Positions 24,607 to 35,758 of a stretch of DNA of 64,000 nt are shown here, piece after piece. The position numbers were made by a program, and so were the translations under genes. The stretch's first letter is position 1. Every line of letters starts with the position of its first letter. Origin of the DNA: Amphibalanus amphitrite (Eukaryota; Arthropoda; Thecostraca; Balanomorpha; Balanidae); NCBI RefSeq assembly GCF_019059575.1, contig NW_024882735.1:62001-126000 (forward strand), read 5' to 3'. Below the pieces are notes generated by a model. The model was not told where the DNA came from. It worked only from the letters and a program-made list of their open reading frames with translations, and did not search any database.

Positions 24607-24679
24607 ATGTCGAGGGAGCACCGGCCAGCCTCCATGGCTCTTGGGGTGCTGGTTGTCACATGGAGCCTCCTGCAGTGCG
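24607..24679 (+). CDS. dpr-like Ig receptor, exon 1 (signal peptide)
   Basis: Encodes MSREHRPASMALGVLVVTWS then LLQC, followed by the first base of a Gly codon. The core ALGVLVVTWSLL is a typical secretion signal. An inner ATG at 24634 has a better context (CTCCATGG) than the first ATG and could be the true start. The exon ends at the strong donor G|GTGAGTGG in phase 1. The exon at 60238 on the same strand begins in exactly that phase, and dpr-family genes are known for a short signal exon followed by very long introns. dpr proteins are synaptic surface Ig receptors that pair with DIP partners. Assigning this exon to the 60238 exon is an inference; an unlisted exon could lie between them. Confidence 0.7.
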
Positions 24680-24721
24680 GTGAGTGGTGCTGTAGACGAA
24701 TCACCCGTCTAGCAAAGCTCA

Positions 24722-26711
24722 CGACAGTCTTTCATCGGAAGTAACAGACAAACCTCACGCAAACTTGTCGACTTTCAAACTGACTCGCATAACGCTGCTT
24801 TCCATGTTTACCTCTGAATATCATTATGATAAAAGAAGCATAAAGGTTTCACATGCCAGACATACATCAGGTTCCAGGGAATAAATTTGTGCTCTCAGTT
24901 GTTAATGTGATGGTATGCGTCACGATGCGTACATTAGGATGCGGCGCGCATCGGTCCCTGTATTAGTCAACCGGCAGGACATTTGTCAACCAAACTACCG
25001 AAACCACGCGACAGTAACCGCTCACGTTGGAGTGGGGCACTTCCAGAACTCGGATCATGCTTTCTGGTAAGGGACAAACTTCTGCCAGTGTGGGAATATT
25101 GGGTAATTTGCCATTCTAACCTCAGCTTAAAATTGGTATTTCAGATAATAAGTTATAGTCGATGTGCTAAATGATTCTTGATGGACTTAAACAAAGATAA
25201 CGATATTCAATTATAGGAGAGAAAAATGTTTTCTTACTTGTTCTACACAGCGATTCATAGATATTCAGCCACGGCGTTGTCCCGCAAGTCAGCAGACAGC
25301 ACATACATATACCTACCAACTTATTGACTGCTGGTTCGTATCTCTCAGCGAATCTCAACTTCCTTTGGTGCTGAACCGTTTGAATTAGGCTGATCATTGT
25401 TCTATGTCTTTTGTAGGGAGAATACACCCAAATGAATTGTTGTTAATGCAATGTGACTATCAAAACAAACTACAAACTATGTGAGTTTTATGACTATTTT
25501 TTTATGCCTGGGTTAGCTTTTTTTGCTGACCCTATAACAAAGGCCAGCGACATTTAACAAAAACGCTGCGGTATTAGTCTCCGGTATTCAAAAATTGACT
25601 CATGTTCCTAATGCATATATTTTTTGCACCTTTCACACATCACAATGCATAATTATCGTGCTCATAATCTGCTAGAACTATATTAGAACTCGCTGTTTGG
25701 GTCGGTTGAATTCATACAGAGTCTGCGAAATAGCAGCGCCATGAATCAACATTCAACCCCATAAAATCACTGTTGAGGTAGGGTTGATATGAAATAAACC
25801 CTTCGTTGATTGCAATAATATTCTGGTCTTTGATGAGGCTATTAGCTATTCCAAGTTTAATTTGACTGGAGCCTTGCATCAACCAAGATATTTTCCATGT
25901 AGTTATGCTGGCTGCACGTTTTGCAGAATATCGACATTCGTTGCACCTCATCTGTGTCTCCGGACACCATATAGCAGTGCGTTTCCCGTAGAATGCCGTG
26001 CGTTCTCTGCGGGTCGTCTATCACTCTGTTTACCCACCACCATTAAAATTAAATCGCTCTCATTAGTTCCACCGCCACACTGGTGGCTTCAATTCCATTG
26101 TTTTCAGCCGGTGATTAATCTCCAACTGGCATCCGTCCGGCTCTGTTCGCCCTGGCCGGCACCGCGCGGCTCTCCGTCCCCCCCCCCTCCCCGGCCCGGT
26201 GGCTTCCAGCCTCTATCTCACCCGCCCAATGTTGACGCTCCGTGGCTCATACCATTATCGGCTGCCTTTCGAGGTGATCCATTTCAGAGCGCTCGCGTGT
26301 AAACGATCTGGGTGGCAAACAGCTCGGCCGGCGCGCGTCGGCCGCGGCGCCACTGATGGACGAGACGCACAGCCCCGTGTCCCCCCGACGGCGAGCGGCG
26401 TGCCTGGCACGACCCCCCGGACCCCCCCCCCCCGTGTATCGGCGCCGCAGCACAACAGGCGATCCTCGACTCCCCCCTCCCCTCCCCGGAGCTGAACGTC
26501 GATCACGACGATCTGACCTGCACCATTTCCGATTGTGTCCAATATGTGTCTGAAGGAAGGCGGGCACCGCTGTGACCGTGGCTCTCACGCGATCGTTGGA
26601 CCGCCTCGAGCACGGACAATCTTCCGGGTCGGGGAGGCCTGTCACGCGTGGATCGACATCGCCCGTGTGACACGTGCTCCTTTCCGAGAGAGGTGGGCGT
26701 GGTGGGGCGTG
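24722..26711. other. unassigned intronic sequence
   Basis: AT-rich to about 26100, then GC-rich (26120-26700) with C-runs at about 26180 and 26424. No domain seen. Confidence 0.4.
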
Positions 26712-29055
26712 ACGGGCGACCGCCGACTGCTACAGAACGACCGTCACTCGTACTAGACACTACTACAGGACGACCGTCACTCGAACCAGACACTACTACA
26801 GAACGAACGACACTCGAACCAGGCACTACTACAGGACGACCGTCACTCGAACCAGGCACTACTACAGAACGAGCGACACTCGAACCAGACACTACTACAG
26901 GATGACCGTCACTATAGAACCAAACGGCAAACACTACTACAGGACGACCGTCACTAGAACCAGGCACTACTACAGGACGACGTCACTCGATCCAGACACT
27001 TCTACAGGACGACCGTCACTCGAGCCAGGCACTACTGCAGGACGACCGTCACTCGAACCAGGCACTACTACAGAACGAGCGACACTCGAACCAGACACTA
27101 CTACAGGATGACCGTCACTCGAACTAGGCTACTACAGAACGACCGTCACCGGGACTAGACACTACTTCAGGACGGGCGACACTTGAACCAGACACTACCA
27201 CAGAACGACCGTCACTCGAACCAGGCACTACTGAAGGACGACCGTCACTCGAACCAGACGCTACTAAAGGACGAGCGACACTCGAACCAGACACTACTGC
27301 AGGACGACCGTCATTCGAGTCAGACACTACTACAGAACGACCGTCACTCGAACCAGGCACTACTATAGGACGACCGTCACTCGAACTAGACACTACTACA
27401 GAACGACCGTCACTCGAACTAGACACTACTACAGAACGACCGTCACTCGTAGCAGACACTTCTACAGAACGACCGTCACCGGGACTATAGACACTACTAC
27501 AGGACGAGCGACACTCGAACTAGACACTACTACAGGAGGACGACCGTCACTCGAACCAGACATTTCTTTAGGACGACGTCACTCGAACCAGACGGTACTA
27601 CAGAACGACCGTCACTCGAGTCAGACACTACTACAGGACGAGCGACACTATAGAACCAAACGGCAAACACTACTACAGAACGACTGTCACTCGCACCAAA
27701 CACTACTACAGGACTACCGTCACTAGAACCAAACACTACTACAGGAGGACGACCGTCACTCGAACCAGACATTTCTTTAGGACGACGTCACTCGAACCAG
27801 ACGGTACTACAGAACGAGCGACACTCGAACCAAACACTGCTACAGAACGACCGTCACTCGAACCAGGCACTACTACAGGACGACCGTCACTATAGAACCA
27901 AACGGCAAACACTACTACAGAACGACTGTCACTCGCACCAAACACTACTACAGGACTACCGTCACTAGAACCAAACACTACTACAGGAGGACGACCGTCA
28001 CTCGAACCAGACATTTCTTTAGGACGACGTCACTCGAACCAGACGGTACTACAGGACGAGCGACACTCGAACTAGACACTACTACAGAACGACCGTCACT
28101 CGAACCAGGCACTACTACAGAACGATCGTCACTAACCAGGCACTATTGCAGAACGACCGTCACTCGAACTAGACACTACAACAGAACGACCGTCATTCGA
28201 GTCAGACACTACTACAGGACGAGCGACACTCGAACCCGACGGTACTACAGAGCGACCGTCATTCGAGTCAGACACTACTACAGGACGAGCGACACTTGAA
28301 CCAGACGGTACTACAGAACGACCGTCACTCGAACCAGGCACTACTACAGAGCGACCGTCACTCGAACCAGGCACTACTACCGGACGACCGTCACTCGAAG
28401 CAGACACTACTACAGGACGAGCGACACTCGAACTAGACACTACTACAGGACGAGCGTCATTCAAACGAGATACTGCAACAGAACGACCGTCACTCGAACC
28501 AGGCACTTCTACAGGACGACCGTCACTCGAACCAGACACTACTACAGAACGACCGTCACTCGAACCAGACACTACTACAGGACGACCGTCACTCGAACTA
28601 GACACTACAACAGAACGACCGTCATTCGAGTCAGACACTACTACAGGACGAGCGACACTCGAACCAGGCACTACTACAGGACGACCGTCACTCGAACCAG
28701 GCACTACTACAGAACGAGCGACACTCGAACCAGACACTACTACAGGATGACCGTCACTCGAACCAGGCACTACTACAGAACGACCGTCACTCGAACTAGA
28801 CACTACAACAGAACGACCGTCACTCGAACCAGGCACTTCTACAGGACGACCGTCACTCGAACCAGACACTACTTTAGGACGACGTCACTCGAACCAGACG
28901 CTGCTAAAGGACGAGCGACACTCGAACCAGACGACTACAGAACGACCGTCACTCGAACTAGACGCTACTACAGGACAAGCGACACTCAAACCAGACACTA
29001 CTGCAGAACGAACGACACTCGAACCAGACGCTACTGCAGAACGACCGACTCTGCC
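26712..29055. repeat. 2.3-kb minisatellite of 33-bp units
   Basis: About 70 tandem units built on ACTACTACAGAACGACCGTC plus ACTCGAACCAGGC, 33 bp each with point variants. Because 33 is a multiple of three and stops are rare, long frames stay open on both strands: an 11-residue SSDGRPVVV-type repeat on the - strand and TTGRPSLEPD on the + strand. A higher-order block starting CAGGAGGACGACCG recurs at 27533, 27742 and 27984, spaced 209 and 242 bp, a difference of one unit. A variant unit with TATAGAACCAAACGGCAAAC recurs near 26910, 27650 and 27893. No start context, splice sites or flanking domain supports a real protein. Confidence 0.95.
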
Positions 29056-30479
29056 ACTGGCCACCTGAAGGCGTTCGTCCGGCCCTTAGAACGGCTAGAC
29101 AAAGGCGCACCGGCATAAGGCTGACTGATACCGTTATGTCACCGCCCTATACGATGTTTTGCTAAGGGTCCCCTGTGGTAATCCTCGGCCAAATAAAGTG
29201 ACTTACCGCTTGCAAGTGCGATAAGCGTACAGTAATAAAACGTTGGTTGTTGTGCGTCGACGGTGACTGTCATTTATGACAGGCAGACATACTGGTGTTT
29301 GTCGCTTAAATTAATAATTGATGAGACACCACAAGTCTGAGCCGCTGGACGGAAATTGCTAGCTCCCCACTGGGGAGGATCTGGCAGGAAAGTCGTCCGG
29401 TAGATCCTTGCTCTTTGATGAGCCGGTCGCCAGATTTCCGTGCCCCGTCGCACCCTGCGGACTAAACTTTGTGAACTATTACACGAAATTACCCAACTTC
29501 AGTGGCCTTTTTGCCCCGGCGCACCATGCACGTTTTAAAGGGACGTCCGTGTCCATTGAAGCCGGACGTTCCGCACGTGTCTTCGCCCCGTGGCACGGGG
29601 TGGGGCGCCGGAAAGCAGTGCCGGCACGTGCCGCGTGTCTCTGAGCACGCACGAACGGCGGACGCCGCTGTCGGGGTCGATAGTACCTGTTCGGTCCGGC
29701 CGCCGCCGCGACCTGACGCCACCTCGGCGCCGGCCGCGCGACCTTTAGAGCAATAATGGGCCATTTTGGCCAGCACAGAAGAGGCTCCAGCCGCGTCACA
29801 CATTGTTTGCATGGTCGTCTTCCCGCTGGCCTATTGTGTGAGCCATGTATGCAAACGGCCTCTATTTTGGTGCCAGTGGCCTTTAGCAGGGTGTGATTAC
29901 ACAACACATACAAAAATGGATATCCGCTGTCCATGCGCCAAACATTGGTTAAGGGTAACATTGCACTTGATAGATGGCTGTGACCTACGAAATGTTGCCT
30001 GCTTCGTAAAACTAGCGGCTAGTTTTGAGTTTGACCATACACGACCAGATGCGTGCATACATGTCTTGCAAGGATAATCAAAACATACGTATAGCGCAAA
30101 GCCAACAGCGCTGGAGCAGCCATCTTTGTAGCTATCCACCAGCCTATAGACATATTAATACAGAAACTTTTCGAATTTACAATTAATGCGCCCGGATCAC
30201 CAGCGCAAACAAATATGTTCAGAACAGTTTTAGCCTAAATTCTGATTAGTTGTCAATACAGTTGTTTTATTTGACACTAGATGATTTTCAAGTCATGCAA
30301 ATTTAAATTATATACTTGAAAATGTATATTGTTCAGCACACGGATAAGTAGTTAGATTTTCATTTGCACCACAGCTCACAACATAGGGAATCTGTCATTA
30401 GGTCTCTGGTGCGGCGGGGGAGGCGGGGGAGGCGTCATCTCTGATCGGATGACGCAGGGAAATCGACTGAGATGAATCA
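29056..30479. other. unassigned intronic sequence with a GC-rich block
   Basis: GC-rich at about 29500-29750, AT-rich after. The 160-codon frame on the - strand at 29479-29961 has no recognisable domain. Confidence 0.4.
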
Positions 30480-30787
30480 TGTAAAAAAGCCTTGAAAGCG
30501 AACAACTACCCAAGTCAATTTATAAAAAAGACACTTAGAAAAATGCAGTTTACGGATAGTCACAGAAGGGATAGGCAAGAGGGTGAGCAAAAGCCACTGG
30601 TAGTTCTGCCGTATGTGAAGGGAGTGACAGAGAGAGTGACAAGGATTTTAACTCCACATGCAAAAGTAGTGAACAAGCCGGGCAAGAATTTAAGACATAT
30701 GCTAGTAAAACCCAAGGAATAGGAGGGAAATGAAAGAAAATACCGGACTGGTATATCAATACGAGTGCTCATGCAAGAAAGTATAGG
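30480..30787 (+). mobile_element. Penelope-like retroelement, left part (linker and start of GIY-YIG)
   Basis: Reads KKALKANNYPSQFIKKTLRK, then PLVVLPYVKGVTERVTRIL and LRHMLVKPK, which is the typical region between the RT and endonuclease of Penelope-like elements. It then reads LVYQYECSCKKV up to the mariner insertion point. The element is decayed, with breaks in addition to the mariner. The RT core is not present to the left, so it is also 5'-truncated. Confidence 0.83.
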
Positions 30788-33043
30788 TACGAGGGGCGTT
30801 CAAAAAGTTCTCGGCCCAACCATGAAGGAGTTGGAATTTCGGTCTGCAACGCGGTGTGTTCAATGATGTGTTATTGGGATGTCCACTTACGTAGCCATTA
30901 ACCCTAGAACGCCTAGGGGGGGGGGGGGGGGGGTTGTATCAACCCCCCCTGAGGTTTTTTCGAAGTGCACGCTAAACGGCTTGTCGTAGCGGGCTGAAAT
31001 TTTCAATAGCCTCTGGGGCAACCTTTGCGCATCTTTTGCCGAAAAAAATTGATCGGGTCATGTCAGGTCACGGAGTTATGACGTCATAAGAGGTACAGCC
31101 TCCGGCCGGATTTTCACAAACTGAGTGCCAACGCCCGAGGTTTCCTGCCGGTGGTACGGACATCGGTTGATGGATCGTGATGAAACTTCCCATGCATGTT
31201 GGGGCAAGTATTGGCTATCATATGGTATAAGAAATTTGACCGGGTCAGGTCAGGTCACGGAGCTATGACGTCACAAGAGGAACAGCGTCCGGTACTATTT
31301 TTGAAAAGCGCCCGAACCACTATTTTGCTAATTCTTGTCACCTCAATGGGAATATGCAGCAATATTAGCTTCTATAGGGAGCAAATGGACCTCCCAAATC
31401 CAAAAATACAATCAGATTTCAAAAATTTAAATTTTGATTTTTCGAATTTCTGCCGCCGACTGTGACCTTTGCAACTTCCGGCGCTCCCAACGCGCCATTT
31501 TTAGAGCTAAGGAAACGAAATACATACCAAACGATAGAGAATTGATCAAGGAACACGATAGTGAAGGTTTCAAGTCGATATCTCCCACCGTTTAGCCGCA
31601 ATCGCCGCCGAAAGTTGAAAAAAGTCTATTTTTCCGAAAATTTGACCTTTGACCGGTCAAAAGTAGGTCAAATGTTGACCTAGGACCAAAAAATATACCA
31701 CCAATCGCGAGATCTCGTTAAGAGCAATCCGTTGGTTTTTTTCGCTAAGCTCTACGACCTTCCGTTTCGAAACGCCAGGGGGGGGGGGTCGTAACACCCC
31801 CCCCTGGTCGTTCGTGGAAATGGCCTGGTCGTGCGAGGGTTAACCAATCTGTCCTGTGATTGGTTCAGGCTGCTAATTATTCGTAGCATAGTTTGCTATT
31901 CCCGGTCAGAATGGGCGACGCCCAGAAGAGAACAGTGATTTGGTTCATGTATTGCAGAAAAATGCACCAAACGTTATTCACGAAAAGCTAGTGCCAACAC
32001 ATGTTGAGGTTTGTCTTTCTTACAGTAGCGTCAAAAAGTGGGCATCTCTGTTCAATTTTGGTCAACAGATCATTAATGGTCATTGGTCACCCCCGCAGTG
32101 GCCAGCCATCAACAGCATTGACTCAAGAAAATATGAAAAATAAGCACTTCTTTGTGAAAAATGACAAATGTTATGGTCTGAAAAAACGCAGCAGAAGCGG
32201 AGTTGTCTATCAGGTTCCTCAAAGCCATTCTTCGACAGCGTATTAATATGTTTAAGATCTCTGCAAGATGCATCCCCCGTTTGCTGACTCCAGAGGGAAG
32301 GCAAACTTGAAAGGAGGCGTAACGCGAAAATTTTGACCCCTATTTCGAAGATCCAAAAGAGTTCATTGAACTACTTGTTACCGTGGAGAGATTGTGGGTG
32401 TCACACATTGACCCTCAGGGCGTGACCGAGTTGCACAAGTGGAAGCACACTGAGTAAAGGCCACCAAATGTGTGCGACGTGTTTAAGTCAGACGGCAAGG
32501 TGACAGTGGTTGCATTTTTGGATGATGGCGGGGCTCTGCTCGTCAACTTTCTAAAACAGGGGCGCACAATTAATGATGAATGCCACACCTCCCTTCGATA
32601 ACAGTAGCGAGCAGCAGATATCAAGGAGAGACTAGGGAAGCTGACTAAAAGTGTGCTCCTGATCCAGGGCCACGCACCAGCACACATGAGCAGGGTGACG
32701 ATCAGCGAAGCAGTGAGCTGTGGCTTCGAGTTGTTGTCACAGCCACTTTTTTCTCCGTATCTTGCACCCTCAGGTTGCCACCTCTTCCCCAACATAAGGA
32801 AATTGCTTAGCAGTGGCAACTTCGCTGACAGCAAGGAGACAAAAGCAGCCGTCTTGGACGTGCCAGATGCGTCCAAAACCCATTTGGCTATGGAGACCCA
32901 GGGGCCTCTCGCGAAGCGCTGCGCGAAAGATTTTTGTCTTAACGCTGGTTATTTGACTAAATGAACATTTTTGGTCTAATAAGTCGACATCGTATCTCTG
33001 CTCCTTCATGGTCGGGCCGAGAACTTTTTGAACGCCCCTCGTA
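30788..33043 (+). mobile_element. mariner transposon, inactive, with a nested TTAA element
   Basis: TA duplicates (30788-30789 and 33042-33043) bound 41-bp terminal inverted repeats starting CGAGGGGCGTTCAAAAAGTT that match at 40 of 41 positions. Without the nested element (30898-31843) it is about 1.3 kb, the normal mariner length. Transposase remnants on the + strand include the HTH-end motif RSGQPSTALTQENMK near 32090, WVSHIDPQG near 32396, and FELLSQPLFSPYLAPS near 32727. The second catalytic Asp of the usual DNAPAH reads GHAPAH, and the third Asp (usually in APSDYHLFP) reads APSGCHLFP. Stops also interrupt the frame. The well-matched ends beside a dead gene fit movement by another copy's transposase. 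Confidence 0.92.
30898..31843 (-). mobile_element. TTAA-flanked G/C-hairpin element, copy C
   Basis: A 946-bp element with TTAA at 30898-30901 and 31840-31843, inside the mariner's 5' region. The left end reads CCCTAGAACGCC, close to the known piggyBac terminus start CCCTAGAA. Its G-run (about 18 G) is followed by TTGTATCAA and a C-run; the right side has a mirrored hairpin near 31780-31805. It is inverted relative to copy B and near-identical over long stretches. Removing it leaves GTAGCCATTAACCAATCTG, a clean single-TTAA empty site. Confidence 0.9.
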
Positions 33044-33590
33044 TATAGGAGAAACCGGTAGAAGTTTAAAAGCACGAGAGAGGGAGCACAAAAGAGCCAT
33101 TGCAGAAACGGCGACGCGAACCACTCAGGGATCCTAATTAAAGCATGTTTTGGAGTCGGGGCATGACATTCAGTGGGGTGGGGGTCAAAATTCTGGCGTA
33201 TGAGGCTAACTGTAAGAAGCGAAAAATCAAAGAGGGCATTTTGATATAGCAAAAACAAACGCAAACACTTCTCAACACAAAACCAGGTGTGCCTGTGAAC
33301 ATCATCTACCGTGTGCTGTAAATGTATTTTGAATAATGATGCGGAATTGTTAGTGCGAACAAAGCGACGAAACGAGACGCATTTTTGAATTTGTGTTAAA
33401 GTGATTTCTGTGATATATTGTGTATGGTATGCCTCATTTATGTGTTCGAACTTTGAAGCAAAACGACTCAGATTGTGTATCTCACTGTATTTTAGTTTTT
33501 AACAAGTTGACGAAGGAAGCAGTATAGCTTCCGAGAGCTTCTCGAATAAACGAAGAGCTTGAAGTACGGTGATCTTTATCAGCAAATTTA
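33044..33590 (+). mobile_element. Penelope-like retroelement, right part (GIY-YIG and 3' end)
   Basis: Resumes at the duplicated TA with YIGETGRSLKAREREHKRA, the second half of a GIY-YIG nuclease motif, which in this class nicks target DNA to prime reverse transcription. At 33500-33580 it has GTTGACGAAGGAAGC, GAGAGCTTCTCGAATAAACG and GAAGAGCTTG, a structured end like those described for Penelope-like elements, some of which encode hammerhead ribozymes. Ribozyme activity is not claimed here. The element looks old and broken. Confidence 0.8.
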
Positions 33591-35676
33591 AATGATTTTT
33601 TTTATGAAGAAGTGGAATATTAAAAAAGTATTTCTGTAGAATAAACTTTTCGATATAACTTTTCGGATATAACTCTTCGATCAATCTTGTTTGGATCACG
33701 GTATCGTATGTATTGGATTCCATTACGCATGTCTGTCTCTTTCGAACGTTGGCATTGTCGTTTCGAAAATGTGGCAACGGTTAAGTGTTTTGAACTATAA
33801 TTCCATCCACTAAAGCCGGGCGAGCTCTTATGCCTATACGGGTACATGATAATGTCGCTCTAAGGGAATAATACCTTTCAAGGGTGGAATCCATTCTAGA
33901 TGCTCAAGAAAAGATCAAATGGAATTATTAAAAAGCAATTAATAGCGACCATTTTGTGTTTTGTTGACTCAAGAGTGGCTGTTGCATAGTATATTTCCTC
34001 AGAAACCCTGGAATTGAAGGCACAACAATGTGGACTTGCCATAAACACAAGTTTCAGAGACCTGACAGCTATATTTGTCAACGTGAAATGGATTTTCATT
34101 TTAACTACTCCTGCAATCCATTTATCATACAGCTTAACTTATCAAAGACGTGCCAAGTTTCACCCGGCGTCTGATATGCGCTGTCGACTCCGATTTCAGA
34201 AGTTCCCTCCGGCACGGAACGAGAAAGAGCATCTTAAATCGCCCCCAAATCAGCTGGAGCCGGAGACGTCAAATCAAAGCACGCAACTTGGCCTGAATTC
34301 GGCTCCACCGGCCTGAAACGTTTCGAGTCTGCTCTGGCGGAGAAGCGAAAGTGCTCACCGCTCGGGCATGTTGTCAAGGCTCGTTTGTGCCAGTTGGACC
34401 GGGAGGATGCCTGGAATACCAATAACTCTTCCCATGACCGTGGCCTGTGAGCGCAGCAGCCGTCCCGCCGGGCCCTGCCACTCCGCAGCGACCGTTATCA
34501 AACCCGGAGAGTTTATGGTCGTCCGTTCCGGTACCCGGCTGGCCCAGAGCCGAAACGAAGCCCAATATAAATCACAACTGGCATCGATGCTAACTTTATT
34601 CATCGAGTGGCGGCCTTTAGAAGAGCGGCCTCTGGCACGGGCGGACGGCGTGTTTTCTCCTGTGCCGTCTTGTGCTCTGCGAGGCGTCTCTGGCCTGCAG
34701 TTGACGGAGCGTCGTATACTGCAGGATGTGATTTGGACGTGATTTGGCTGAGTGTGACGATTGTGACGGCTGAATTCAGCGCGGCCAAAGCATCTGATGC
34801 TCTGGCCCACTCGGAAATCGAGGCCTTTTGTGCGACAGATCGACTCGATGACGACCGGACGCGACACTTCAGATGTGACAGACGGACACGATGTACGGGA
34901 TGGGCGGCCGTAACGGCCTTGGAGGGGGGTGTACGGGGGGGGGGGGCGAGTGCCCCACTGGGCGGCGGCAGGTGCGGGTGCCGCCCGATCGATGCGTCGA
35001 CGAGACCCGTACATTGATGCCACTGGGCCGTGCTAGTAGCGACAGTTTTACAGCCGGCCACCGGCGAGTAATGGAACCAGGCTCACTATATGCCCGCCGC
35101 GGAGACCGGCTCAGTGGCCGGCGCACAATAAAGCCGACATTTCTGACTAAGGTAGCCGGACCATTGGAATGGGCGCCACCCGGGTGCATGTCACCATAGC
35201 CCCACTGAGTAATGGCCGCCCTTTGGAACGTGGCGACGCAACAAATCACGCATTCGAGTGTTGATGAATGGACAAACTTTGCGAGCTGATCTATCCACAC
35301 GGCACAGATTGCAGTCATTAGTGATACATTGTGAGGCACGAGTAGCTCGGTTTTACCTCTTTACTAACTAGGCATCGTAAATACATGATAACGTGAGCCA
35401 GTTTTGCACAATACAGTTTCAACAAACTGCACTAGGGCTGGCATAGGTATACTTGCATATTTTTATTTTTCGCTATAAATAATGTTTCATGCACTGTAGC
35501 TATTTTGTGACTTGGTATGCTCCAAATATTCCTTGGACGCTAGGCTTTTACTATCACGTATGACATGCTACAGTACGGTGGAAATCTTTTCTTTTTAAAT
35601 AAAAGATTAAGCATCACTTAAACGCAATTTCATGCTTAAATAACATCACATTCATTGAGCAGAATAACAAATTGCT
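33591..35676. other. unassigned intronic sequence
   Basis: AT-rich to 34200, GC-richer at 34640-35200 with a G-run at 34936-34946. The open frames found (for example 34355-35023 -) have no known domain. Confidence 0.4.
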
Positions 35677-35692
35677 ATCTCTCCTCTCTCTC

Positions 35693-35757
<65 letters not shown>
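35677..35757. repeat. (CT)n microsatellite
   Basis: CT tract with CTCTC/CCTCT interruptions at its left side. Confidence 0.97.

Positions 35758-35758
<1 letters not shown>

Noticed and set aside
26503-29118. Long open frames giving a Ser/Val-rich or Thr/Pro-rich repeat protein
   Set aside because: They arise from the 33-bp minisatellite period and occur on both strands; no start, splice or domain evidence.
29479-29961. 160-codon frame on the - strand as a gene
   Set aside because: GC-rich block with no recognisable domain, no splice context, and overlapping frames on the other strand.
34355-35339. Frames of 150-220 codons on the - strand
   Set aside because: Mutually overlapping, GC-driven, without any known motif.
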